Shown here: positions 24,120-31,959 of the stretch, in pieces
Layout: every line of letters begins with the position of its first letter
Position numbering within the stretch: the first letter of the stretch is position 1
Assembly: GCA_036351255.1 (NCBI GenBank)
Contig: JAZBOS010000113.1
Span: 1 to 35,078, forward strand
DNA length: 35,078 nt
Origin: Bacteroides sp.
GTDB lineage: Bacteria; Bacteroidota; Bacteroidia; Bacteroidales; UBA7960
Direction of reading: 5' to 3'
Notes under the pieces: generated by a model
What the model saw: the letters and a program-made list of their open reading frames with translations, nothing else
Told to the model about the DNA's origin: nothing
Databases searched by the model: none
Made by a program: the position numbers and the translations under genes

Positions 24120-25301
24120 TTAAAGGTTATTTTTTGACTTGTTCAACAACCGGATGGCTTCTGCCGGAGTGATCCGTTGGTTGTTGTGGAAGGCTACCAC
24201 AAAGGCATCCTTAAACCCGGCCATTTGTACCTGGCTTTGTATGGCTGCTGCCTCCTCCAGACTTTTTTCGTTGCCCACGGTATATTTGTACAAGCCATCC
24301 TGGAAATAGTATTCTACTTGCTGGAGGCCATTAAATTCCGGAGCATCTGGGGGTCTTTTTACACTGGTGGAAGCAAACTGTACCTTGAAAACAATCTCGC
24401 TGTCATCGGGTAAGGTTTCATTAGCCTCTGGTGTTATGGTTTGGGCAGGTTGGATGACCCCGGAGCTGGCTTCAGCCGTTTCTGTATTGGCTTGCGCCAG
24501 AAGTTGCGGGTCGTATGAGGCTGCCAAGAGGTCCTGCCGGGTTTTGTAATCGCGGAAAGCTCTGAATATAGCCGATGCAATATGACTTTGTCCTTCATCT
24601 GAAGCCAGATATGCTTCCTCCCGGGAATTACTCAGGAATCCTGCTTCAACCAAAATGGCAGGCATGGTAGCACGGTATAAAACTAAAAAACCATCCTGCT
24701 TCACACCCCGGTCAACCCGCCTTGCTCTCTCACGGAATTGATCCTGCACCAGCGTGGCCATATCCAGGCTCTGGTTTAGGTAGGCATTCTGAAAAAGAGT
24801 GAAAATGATATTCGACTCGGGAGAATTAGGATCATATCCATCGTAGGTCTCAAGGTAGTTGTCCTCATATAGAATGGAGGCATTTTCCTTTTTGGCCACC
24901 TCCAGGTTTGCCCGGCTGCGGTGAAGCCCCATTACAAATGTTTCCGATCCATAGGCTGAAGAGCTTGGTGCACTGTTGCAGTGAATGGAAATGAACAGGT
25001 CGGCATGGTTCTCATTGGCGATTTGTGCCCTGCGGTGCAATTCAATAAACTCATCGGTGTCGCGGGTGTAAATAACCTTAACATCCGAAAAGTTTTGCTT
25101 GATGTATTCGCCAAGTTTTAAAGAGATGGAAAGGACAATATCCTTTTCCTTGACCTTGCTGCCAAGAGCACCTGGATCTTTCCCGCCGTGCCCGGGATCA
25201 ATGACAACGGTACGAACAAATCCACGGCGATCTGCAGTAAGTTCTGCCGGCACTGAGGCCAGCAGCAAGAGTATACCAAAAATTATAAAGAAACGTTTCA
25301 C
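24120..25301 (-). CDS. N-acetylmuramoyl-L-alanine amidase (Amidase_3) with C-terminal SPOR-like region
   Basis: This 393-residue enzyme cuts the bond between MurNAc and L-Ala in peptidoglycan. A signal peptide covers about residues 1-22. Zinc ligands are His38 in VIDPGHGGKDPGA, Glu52 in KVKEKDIVLS and His107 in FISIHCNSA; the catalytic Glu lies in AILVEAGFLSN (near 223). After an Ala/Thr/Pro-rich linker (about 265-300), the C-terminal part, FKVQFASTSVKR to DAFVVAFHNNQRI, looks like a SPOR domain, which would direct it to division-site glycan. It is first in an operon with the MCE and dacB genes and has its own strong promoter at 25381-25412. Confidence 0.92.
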   Translation of the reverse strand: MKRFFIIFGILLLLASVPAELTADRRGFVRTVVIDPGHGGKDPGALGSKVKEKDIVLSISLKLGEYIKQNFSDVKVIYTRDTDEFIELHRRAQIANENHADLFISIHCNSAPSSSAYGSETFVMGLHRSRANLEVAKKENASILYEDNYLETYDGYDPNSPESNIIFTLFQNAYLNQSLDMATLVQDQFRERARRVDRGVKQDGFLVLYRATMPAILVEAGFLSNSREEAYLASDEGQSHIASAIFRAFRDYKTRQDLLAASYDPQLLAQANTETAEASSGVIQPAQTITPEANETLPDDSEIVFKVQFASTSVKRPPDAPEFNGLQQVEYYFQDGLYKYTVGNEKSLEEAAAIQSQVQMAGFKDAFVVAFHNNQRITPAEAIRLLNKSKNNL

Positions 25302-25323
25302 CTGTAATAAGCAATTTTTTAAT

Positions 25324-25331
25324 TAGATTTG
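25324..25331 (+). promoter_or_regulatory. Candidate -7 element of lptD
   Basis: TAGATTTG matches the -7 consensus; the -33 position (CCTG, 25301-25304, 19 bases upstream) is a poor match. It would give lptD a leader of about 65 bases that overlaps the leader of the divergent amidase gene. Confidence 0.35.
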
Positions 25332-25380
25332 CCCCTGCTAACCTTTGGTAATAATACGCATAAGGCCCATTCTTATTATA

Positions 25381-25412
25381 CAAAAGTAACATTAAATAAA
25401 ATTGGGTACAAA
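25381..25412 (-). promoter_or_regulatory. Promoter of the amidase-MCE-dacB operon
   Basis: On the reverse strand, TTTG (25412 to 25409), a 20-base spacer and TACTTTTG (25388 to 25381) match the Bacteroidota promoter fully. The -33 box lies inside the first codons of lptD. The amidase leader would be about 70 bases long. Confidence 0.7.
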
Positions 25413-28206
25413 CCTGGGATTTAAGTTTTTTGCCATTACGCTTCTGATCTTCGTTTCGGGGGTACATTTGTTTGCGGCAACGGCAGGGGGATTCCAGGCC
25501 CAGCCCCCCCAGCCTCCCGATACGGTGTCGGGACGTACCCGGTCCAGTGCGCCCATTGCATTGCCCGACAGCCTTACCAGTCCCCGGGCCCCAATCATGC
25601 CTTCCTTTGCTTCTGACACCATCCCCCCAGACATCAGTGAGGCTGACTCTGTGGCAATGCTCGAACCTGAAAGACAAAGAGGATCAGGGACTATCCTTGA
25701 TGCCAGGGTAGATTATTCCGCGGTCGACAGCATCTATTTCAATGTGCGCGAACGGAAGGTCTATCTGTACGGTAACGCTGACCTGGTATATGGGGAAATT
25801 CATCTGGAGGCAGGCTACGTGGAAATCGATTTCAAACGCAATGAACTATATGCCAGCGGACTGCCTGACTCCACCGGTGTCATACAGGGATTGCCGCTTT
25901 TCACCGAAGGTGACCAGTCGTTCCAGTCGAAGGAGATGTGGTATAATTTCGAAAGCAAACGTGGCCGAACCATGCAGGTCTTTACCGAAGAAGCCGATGG
26001 TTACCTGCACGGTGAGGTAGTGAAGATACAACCTTCAAGGATTATTCACGTTCAAGACGGGAAATTCACCACCTGCGATGATCCCGATCCGCATTTTCAT
26101 ATCGGTTTCCGAAAGGCAAAGATCCTTCCCGAGGATAAGATTATCACCAGCCTTGCCTATCTTGTGATCGCAGGGGTGCCTACACCCCTGGTGGTTCCCT
26201 TTGGATTTTTTCCCAACAAGCGGGGGCAGGCTTCAGGGATTCTGATGCCCTCCTATGGCGAAACGGCCAACCGGGGTTTCTTTCTCGAAAACGGGGGCTT
26301 TTATTGGGGTATCAATGATTATGTTGACCTCTCCCTGCGCGGCGACATTTACACCCGCGGAAGCTGGGCCGCAAAGATAGGTTCCAATTACCGGGTACGC
26401 TACCGCTATTCCGGATCGCTCAACATGACTTACGCCATCAATGTTCTGGGAGAAGAGGGCTTGCCCGATTATTCCAGGAACCGCGACTTTCGGGTGGTGT
26501 GGAGTCATAACCAGGATCCCAAGGCCAGGCCAAACAGTGTATTCCGTGCCAATGTCAACGCCGGAAGCTCTCAGGCAAGCCGTTTCAACCCCACTTCAGA
26601 ACAGGACTATTTGTCGAACACCTTCTCCTCCAACGTCTCTTATTCAGCCAACTGGGCAGGGCGCTATAATTTCTCTGCCAACTTCAGACACAGCCAGAAT
26701 ACCATCAACAAATCGGTGGACCTGAGCCTTCCTGAAATTGCCTTTAGTGTGAACCGGCTGCATCCTTTCAAAAGGAAGAACGCAAGAGGCGAACCCAGAT
26801 GGTATGAAAACATTACAATGAATTATACCATGAATGCCAGGAATGAGCTGCGCACCGTCGACTCCCTGCTTTTTGAAAGGGAAACATGGTCGCGATTTCG
26901 CAACGGGGTCAATCATGTCATTCCTATTAGCCATTCAACCAGGGTTTTAAAGCATTTTAACCTCAGCAACAGTTTTAATTATAATGAACGCTGGTATTTC
27001 TCGACCATTGAGAAAAACTGGGATCCGGAAGCCATGTGGGTCCAGGGGGGCGATACTCTTTTTGGCCGGGAGGTCATCGATACCATTTCTGGTTTTAAAG
27101 CTGCCCGCGATTTTAATTATAGTGCCAGCCTGAACACCCGTCTGTATGGGATGTTGCAGTTTCGCCGAGGGCCAATCCGTGCCCTGCGCCACGTCATGTC
27201 GCCCAACCTGAGCTTCAGTTACCGGCCCGACTTTGGGGACCCCTTCTGGGGCTATTACAAAAGCTATTACAACCCCAGGGATGACCGCGAGGTCGAATAC
27301 TCCATCTTTGAACAGGGTATTTACCAGGGTCCACAGGCAAACCGCTCGGGGAGCCTGAACTTCTCACTGGCAAACAACCTGGAGATGAAAGTCAGGAATC
27401 GCCGTGATACCTCAGCCAGTGGAGAGCGAAAAATCGCCCTGCTGGATAATTTTTCCATCAACGGTGGATATGACATTGCACGTGATTCATTAAAATTTTC
27501 CGATATTCGGGTTTCTGGGCGGACGAGGCTATTCGACAATTTCGACATCACCTATTCAAGCGGCTGGACGGTTTATGATACCGATTCAACGGGCCGGTCA
27601 ATAAACCGATTTCTGTGGGAAACCGAGAATAAACTGCTCAAGCTGAAAAACACCAACTGGAGCCTGAGTTTTAACTATTCGTTGAGTTCAAAGGCACAGG
27701 CCGGAGCGGTTGGGGGCGATCAGTTAAGGGGCCCTGCTGGCGGTGCAATGGGCGGGCCAGGTGGTCCAGATGAAGGCGGGGGAGAGAATGGAGGAGAGAT
27801 TCCCGGCGAAGAAATGATGCCCCTTAGCCCGTCAGTAGTCGATTATTCCGTGCCCTGGAACTTGCAATTCGGGTATACCTTTAATTACAATTCCCGCTAC
27901 AACTATCGGGATGAGCGATTCGACCGCAATTTAGTCCAGTCACTCAATGTGAATGGATCCGTTAACCTGACGCCCAAATGGCGCATCGGCTTCCGTTCAG
28001 GTTACGATTTTGAAAGGAAAGAAATTACCTATACCTCTCTAGACCTTTATCGTGATCTCCATTGCTGGGAGATGACCCTGAACTGGATTCCCTTCGGCTT
28101 CCGCAAGAGCTATAACCTGACAATACGCGTGAAATCGCAGATGCTTCAGGATTTGAAAATCACCAAAAGGACTCACCACCTCGACAATGCATTCCAAACT
28201 TTCTGA
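25402..28206 (+). CDS. lptD: LPS-assembly protein LptD-like
   Basis: This 934-residue outer-membrane protein is the Bacteroidota form of the LPS assembly barrel. A signal peptide covers about residues 1-25. The OstA-like beta-jellyroll (about 100-220) carries VRERKVYLYGNADLVYG and YHLHGEVV-type strands, and the rest is a beta-barrel rich in aromatic strands, ending in Phe. A Gly/Pro/Glu-rich loop (about 768-805) interrupts the barrel near its end. The start is TTG at 25402: an in-frame TAA at 25393 leaves no upstream ATG, and the first internal ATG would remove the signal peptide. The reading frame is divergent from the peptidoglycan amidase operon. Confidence 0.85.
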   Translation: MGTNLGFKFFAITLLIFVSGVHLFAATAGGFQAQPPQPPDTVSGRTRSSAPIALPDSLTSPRAPIMPSFASDTIPPDISEADSVAMLEPERQRGSGTILDARVDYSAVDSIYFNVRERKVYLYGNADLVYGEIHLEAGYVEIDFKRNELYASGLPDSTGVIQGLPLFTEGDQSFQSKEMWYNFESKRGRTMQVFTEEADGYLHGEVVKIQPSRIIHVQDGKFTTCDDPDPHFHIGFRKAKILPEDKIITSLAYLVIAGVPTPLVVPFGFFPNKRGQASGILMPSYGETANRGFFLENGGFYWGINDYVDLSLRGDIYTRGSWAAKIGSNYRVRYRYSGSLNMTYAINVLGEEGLPDYSRNRDFRVVWSHNQDPKARPNSVFRANVNAGSSQASRFNPTSEQDYLSNTFSSNVSYSANWAGRYNFSANFRHSQNTINKSVDLSLPEIAFSVNRLHPFKRKNARGEPRWYENITMNYTMNARNELRTVDSLLFERETWSRFRNGVNHVIPISHSTRVLKHFNLSNSFNYNERWYFSTIEKNWDPEAMWVQGGDTLFGREVIDTISGFKAARDFNYSASLNTRLYGMLQFRRGPIRALRHVMSPNLSFSYRPDFGDPFWGYYKSYYNPRDDREVEYSIFEQGIYQGPQANRSGSLNFSLANNLEMKVRNRRDTSASGERKIALLDNFSINGGYDIARDSLKFSDIRVSGRTRLFDNFDITYSSGWTVYDTDSTGRSINRFLWETENKLLKLKNTNWSLSFNYSLSSKAQAGAVGGDQLRGPAGGAMGGPGGPDEGGGENGGEIPGEEMMPLSPSVVDYSVPWNLQFGYTFNYNSRYNYRDERFDRNLVQSLNVNGSVNLTPKWRIGFRSGYDFERKEITYTSLDLYRDLHCWEMTLNWIPFGFRKSYNLTIRVKSQMLQDLKITKRTHHLDNAFQTF

Positions 28207-28336
28207 CAAGGCTAAGGATGGATTTGCCCCTTGCAGCAAAAATGGAACCTCATTGCCGGCTCTTCTTTTGGCTTTTTTTCATTGAATTATTGAAATGTTT
28301 TTATCAATTTCTTGCGGGTGATTAAAAAAAAATTAG

Positions 28337-28344
28337 AATATTTG
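28337..28344 (+). promoter_or_regulatory. Possible upstream -7 element before the unknown gene
   Basis: AATATTTG is one base off the consensus TAnnTTTG, and TTG (28312-28314) lies 22 bases upstream, slightly long for the spacer. The site sits in the gap between lptD and the next gene. Confidence 0.3.
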
Positions 28345-28421
28345 CATGTTGATTAAGAAGGGTCTGCCGGAAGTGTTCAAACTTGGATTTCTTTCCCCTT
28401 CTTTCATTCCGATTTTTATTT

Positions 28422-28429
28422 TACATTTG
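28422..28429 (+). promoter_or_regulatory. Candidate -7 element of the membrane-anchored unknown gene
   Basis: TACATTTG matches the consensus and lies 30 bases before the ATG. The -33 position is T-rich without a clear TTG. Confidence 0.45.
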
Positions 28430-28459
28430 CATAATCATTAAAAAAAACCACCAACTCGT

Positions 28460-29044
28460 ATGAAAACAGTTATTCAGATTGTTTTAGCCCTTGCTATTGT
28501 GGTGCTTGTTTACCTGATCTATGACAGCATTATGGAGCCGGTACGGTTCAACAAAGAAGCAGCCCGGCGTGAAGCCCGCATCATTGAGCGACTGAAAGAT
28601 ATCCGGACTGCGCAGGTAGCGCATCGTTCACGCTATGGCACTTTCCTTGGCGACCTGGATTCCCTGGTTCAGTTTGTAAAAAATGACTCGATTGTCATCC
28701 TCCGTGCAATCGGTACCGTTCCCGACTCTCTTACTGAATCCGAAGCTGTTCGTTTAGGAATCGTTCAAAGGGATACATTCTGGATGCCAGCCAGGGATAC
28801 CCTTCTGAATCAAGCAAGATATCCGCTGGACTCCCTGCCTTACATTCCATTCAGTGGTGGTAAAAAGTTTACCATCTCAGCCAGTATGATTGAAAGAGGC
28901 ATGGTGGAATTGCCTGTGTTTGAAGCTTACACCACCCCCGATGAATACATGAAAGACCTCCCTTATCTAATTTATTATACCCGTCTCGACGGCTTAAAGG
29001 TTGGTTCGCTGGTGGAGGCCTCTATCGACGGAAACTGGGAGTAA
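28460..29044 (+). CDS. Membrane-anchored protein of unknown function
   Basis: I do not recognise this 194-residue protein as a named family. It has one N-terminal membrane helix (about residues 4-22) with a short cytoplasmic lead, then a charged helix (RFNKEAARREARIIERLKDI, about 29-48) that continues into a periplasmic globular part. The first 80 residues resemble a pseudopilin-like long helix followed by RYGTFLGDLDSLV, a pattern also seen in GspG-like proteins, but there is no prepilin peptidase site. It sits 10 bases before the DUF3822 gene and so may share its operon with rsmD and coaD. Confidence 0.7.
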   Translation: MKTVIQIVLALAIVVLVYLIYDSIMEPVRFNKEAARREARIIERLKDIRTAQVAHRSRYGTFLGDLDSLVQFVKNDSIVILRAIGTVPDSLTESEAVRLGIVQRDTFWMPARDTLLNQARYPLDSLPYIPFSGGKKFTISASMIERGMVELPVFEAYTTPDEYMKDLPYLIYYTRLDGLKVGSLVEASIDGNWE

Positions 29045-29054
29045 CCTAAACAAT

Positions 29055-29924
29055 ATGTCTGGCCCTTTTCGTAAGACGGTTAGTATTGTCGACAAAGATT
29101 TTTTGCCAGGGTCGGAAAGAAATGAAATATTATCCATCGAGCTTTCGCTCGATGGATTTTCTTTTGCAATCCTCGATCCCCGGCATTTCAAATACCTGAT
29201 GCTCGAATCTTACCGCTTCGATCCCGGTTCTTCACAGGATGATTTTCCGGAACAATTAGAAAACTTTATCCGTGATTACCCGCTTTTGCTGGGCTCTTTC
29301 GAACGCATCAGCATAGCCTGGTATCAGCCTCAGTATACCCTGATCCCCGCCGATTTGTTCTTGTATGCCGGAAAGGATGACTATCATCAATTTACCGGAG
29401 ATTTCCCCCAGGGATATGAATTGAAAGCCGATAAACTTAACAACCTGGGGGCCTATGGCATTTATCCCTTTCCGGAAACAATCCGCAAACGGCTCGAGTT
29501 CCTGTATCCCGCGCACCGCATCAGGCATACAGCAACCGTTTTCGTCGAAAGCCTGTTGTCCTCCTTCAGGCTGGGTGAAGTTAGGGCAGACCTCGCCATT
29601 TATGTTAATCAGGGGCATTTTGAACTCCTGCTCTTTGAAGGCGACAGGCTTGTTTTCTATAATTCGTTTGCTTATCAGGCCTTCGACGATCTGATGTATT
29701 TCCTTTTTTATGTACTTGAACAGTTTGAGCTCGATGCCAGCCAGGTAGAAGCCATCCTGGCCGGCGACATCAGCCTGGACTCGAAAGAATATGCGTATCT
29801 TGCCCAATACTTCAAAAAGGCCGGTTTCGTGAGTCGCAGTGATGTTTATAAATACAGCCCCGCGTTCGATGCCGTTCCCCATCATGGCTTTTTTAACCTG
29901 CTTCATTTGAACACATGCGGATAA
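29055..29924 (+). CDS. DUF3822 family protein
   Basis: This 289-residue protein starts MSGPFRKTVSIVDKDF. It matches my recollection of DUF3822, a Bacteroidota family encoded just before rsmD and coaD. Visible features include LSIELSLDGFSFAILDPRHF (about 26-45) and ADLAIYVNQGHFELLLFEGDRLVFYNSF-type strands near 180-205, which suggest a two-domain actin-like fold; that fold is my inference. An earlier in-frame start at 29001 lies inside the previous gene and is less likely. The frame overlaps rsmD by 10 bases, so translation is coupled. Function is unknown. Confidence 0.75.
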   Translation: MSGPFRKTVSIVDKDFLPGSERNEILSIELSLDGFSFAILDPRHFKYLMLESYRFDPGSSQDDFPEQLENFIRDYPLLLGSFERISIAWYQPQYTLIPADLFLYAGKDDYHQFTGDFPQGYELKADKLNNLGAYGIYPFPETIRKRLEFLYPAHRIRHTATVFVESLLSSFRLGEVRADLAIYVNQGHFELLLFEGDRLVFYNSFAYQAFDDLMYFLFYVLEQFELDASQVEAILAGDISLDSKEYAYLAQYFKKAGFVSRSDVYKYSPAFDAVPHHGFFNLLHLNTCG

Positions 29925-30469
29925 TTGCTGGAAAATATCAGCGCAGGATCATCCGTCCTCCGGGCAACTTGCCGGTCAGGCCTACTACTGACCTGGCCAA
30001 AGAAGCCCTGTTCAACGTCCTGAATCACCATTTCGATTTTGAAAGACTGAGGGTCATCGACTTGTTTTCAGGCACCGGGAGCATTGCCTATGAATTTGCT
30101 TCCCGCGGTGCTAAGGAGGTCGTTGCCGTCGATGCCAATTTTAAATGTTATGAATTTATTAACCATACCATCCGGCAGTTTGCTTTCGATAACCTGAAAG
30201 CTGTCCGTGCCGATGTGTTCCGTTTCCTTTCATACTGCCGCCCTGGGTTTGACATTATCTTTGCCGACCCACCCTATGAGATGGAAAAGTTTGAACGAAT
30301 TCCAGAAGCTGTCTTCAACCGGGAACTGCTTTCACCGGGTGGCTGGCTGATCCTTGAACATCCGGCCGGTAAACAGTTTAGCCATTTTCCCCAGTTTAGG
30401 GAGGAACGAACCTATGGACGGGTGCATTTTTCCTTTTTTGAAAAACCTGCAACAGCATCAAAACCTTGA
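29915..30469 (+). CDS. rsmD: 16S rRNA (guanine966-N2)-methyltransferase
   Basis: This 184-residue enzyme methylates G966 of 16S rRNA using S-adenosylmethionine. It starts MRIIAGKYQRRIIRPP and holds RPTTDLAKEALFNVL, the SAM-binding VIDLFSGTGSIAYEFASRGA (near 47) and the N6/N2-type catalytic motif DPPY in IIFADPPYEM (near 115). Its length is normal for the family. It overlaps the end of the DUF3822 gene by 10 bases and ends 3 bases before coaD, the usual partner in many bacteria. Confidence 0.95.
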   Translation: MRIIAGKYQRRIIRPPGNLPVRPTTDLAKEALFNVLNHHFDFERLRVIDLFSGTGSIAYEFASRGAKEVVAVDANFKCYEFINHTIRQFAFDNLKAVRADVFRFLSYCRPGFDIIFADPPYEMEKFERIPEAVFNRELLSPGGWLILEHPAGKQFSHFPQFREERTYGRVHFSFFEKPATASKP

Positions 30470-30472
30470 ACC

Positions 30473-30931
30473 ATGAAACCCATAGCCTTATTTCCAGGAA
30501 GTTTTGACCCCATTACCAAAGGCCATGAATCCATTGTCCTGAGGGCCATCCCACTGTTTGAAAAGATTATTATAGCCATTGGCCACAACTCGGAAAAGCA
30601 GGGCTTTTTCCCCGTTCAGCAACGCATGGAATGGGTTCGGAAGGTTTTTAAGGACTATCCTTCCATAGAAGTCATTGATTATGAAGGTCTTACGATTAAC
30701 CTTTGCAGGAAGCACAATGTGAAGTATATTCTGAGGGGCCTTCGCACCAGTGCCGATTTCGAGTTTGAGCGCAGCATCGGGCAAATGAACAAGAAAATGA
30801 TGCCTGAACTGGAAACGGTATTTATGCTCACCGTCCCCGAACACACTGCCATTACCTCTTCCATCGTCCGCGAAATCATTCGCAACGGGGGAGACGCCAC
30901 CCAGTTTGTCCCCGATCAGGTAAGATTTTGA
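30473..30931 (+). CDS. coaD: Phosphopantetheine adenylyltransferase
   Basis: This 152-residue enzyme transfers AMP to 4'-phosphopantetheine, the fourth step of coenzyme A synthesis. The nucleotidyltransferase motif T-x-G-H is TKGH (15-18) in FPGSFDPITKGHES, and the second motif is the ISS-type SSIVREI near 135. Other conserved parts are RGLRTSADFEFE (near 88) and the hexamer-contact region. Length is slightly short of the 160 residues of E. coli. It lies 3 bases after rsmD. Confidence 0.96.
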   Translation: MKPIALFPGSFDPITKGHESIVLRAIPLFEKIIIAIGHNSEKQGFFPVQQRMEWVRKVFKDYPSIEVIDYEGLTINLCRKHNVKYILRGLRTSADFEFERSIGQMNKKMMPELETVFMLTVPEHTAITSSIVREIIRNGGDATQFVPDQVRF

Positions 30932-31248
30932 GGTTTTCCTGGATTTTTATTTTTTGATTATATTTTAGAGCCATTTATAACTCATTATTAATGGGTTAAG
31001 TGAATTTATCTTGCTTGCAAGTTTTAGCTTTCCAGGTTCTTTTTCTCATTTTTTTATTACCTGACTCGGAGTTAATACGGAGTTTATACGGTTTAAACCG
31101 TATAAACTCCGTATTAACTCCGTATTAACTATGAGTATGGTTGGGTGTAGGAAGGGGGTAGGATTTCTCCTGATCCTTTTTTTTGCTTATTTTAATAAAG
31201 GATGAAGGATCGAGGGGGATGACGATTAATGCCTGTTTTCAATAATGG
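30932..31248. other. Convergent intergenic region after coaD
   Basis: This 317-base stretch between coaD and the reverse-strand NUDIX gene has no gene and no canonical terminator. It holds the phased palindrome at 31067-31130 and otherwise AT-rich sequence. The 6-base repeat ATCCTT (31174-31179) with AAGGAT (31197-31202) is too weak and too far from a T run to call a terminator. Confidence 0.6.
31067..31130. repeat. Phased palindromic element E3
   Basis: A 56-base perfect palindrome (31067-31122, centre between 31094 and 31095) continues on the right with a third unit to 31130. Units have the form CG-TA-TAAAC-T-C or CG-TA-TTAAC-T-C. CpG steps begin at 31067, 31078, 31089, 31099, 31110 and 31121, exactly the 11-11-10-11-11 spacing of the element at 20151. 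The centre is CG-GTTTAAAC-CG. On the right, TATGG (31136-31140) has TGG 15 bases beyond the last CG; the left flank and the left outer unit are degenerate. It lies between convergent coaD and NUDIX genes. Confidence 0.9.
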
Positions 31249-31872
31249 TCAGATCATCTTATGGTCGATGGCAAGGGTTACCAGTTCCCTGACAGATCCG
31301 AAAACGTTGTTGAAAATTTCAGGCAGTTGGTCATGGTCTATCCATTCTGCCCTGATGATGTCTTCCTGAACTTGTGGGGTGGGTTTTCGCGTCGAAGGGG
31401 TGGTCATCAGAAACCAGGTGGTTTTTTTCAGTGCCCACTGCTCATTTTTCCAAGGGAAGACGTGATAGGTGCAGGATAGGGGAGCTTTGATGCTTAGCTG
31501 GTCTATGCCGCACTCTTCTTCCACTTCGCGCAGGGCCGTTTCTGTGGTGGTTTCACCGGGATTGGGATGACCCTTGGGCAGGTCCCATTTTCCCTTACGG
31601 AAAATAAACAACAGTTGCCCCTGTGGATTGATGACCAAGCCCCCTGCAGCTTCATGGGGGGTAAAAAAGGAGGCTGCATAACGAAAGAGCCATTGGGGAT
31701 TAGAAGATTTCAATACCATCCGACTGCCTTCACCAGTTGACAAGAATTTGGAAAAATAATCCCAGAAAGGGAAAGCCTGACTGGGTTCTGCCCAGAGTTC
31801 CAGGTTCCCTTCCAGGGGATCATCCAGGGTGGTGATTTTGATCTCTTTGTCAATAAGATAGATCGTAAACAT
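31249..31872 (-). CDS. NUDIX hydrolase
   Basis: This 207-residue protein has a complete NUDIX box at residues 101-123: G-x5-E-x7-R-E-V-x-E-E-x-G-I, visible as GHPNPGETTTETALREVEEE followed by CGI. NUDIX enzymes hydrolyse a nucleoside diphosphate linked to another group. The region before it (about 1-75) is not recognisable and may be a separate substrate domain; FYAASFFTPHEAAGG-type residues lead into the NUDIX core. The substrate cannot be predicted. It diverges from pyrE, and the reverse-strand promoter there (TAACTTTC, 31934 to 31927) is one base off consensus. Confidence 0.88.
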   Translation of the reverse strand: MFTIYLIDKEIKITTLDDPLEGNLELWAEPSQAFPFWDYFSKFLSTGEGSRMVLKSSNPQWLFRYAASFFTPHEAAGGLVINPQGQLLFIFRKGKWDLPKGHPNPGETTTETALREVEEECGIDQLSIKAPLSCTYHVFPWKNEQWALKKTTWFLMTTPSTRKPTPQVQEDIIRAEWIDHDQLPEIFNNVFGSVRELVTLAIDHKMI

Positions 31873-31923
31873 CCGATAATTTTTTGAAGCGTTTCTTCAA
31901 TTTTTTTGAATTTACAAGGACTT

Positions 31924-31955
31924 TTCGAAAGTTACTAAAATTTGGTGTAGGTTTG
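31924..31955 (+). promoter_or_regulatory. Promoter of pyrE
   Basis: TTCG (31924-31927), a 20-base spacer and TAGGTTTG (31948-31955) closely match the Bacteroidota promoter. The -7 box ends only 4 bases before the pyrE ATG, so the transcript would be leaderless or nearly so. Confidence 0.6.
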
Positions 31956-31959
31956 TAAT

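Noticed and set aside
29256..29906. 216-codon reverse open frame opposite the DUF3822 gene
   Set aside because: Antisense shadow; the forward gene is in a tight operon with rsmD.
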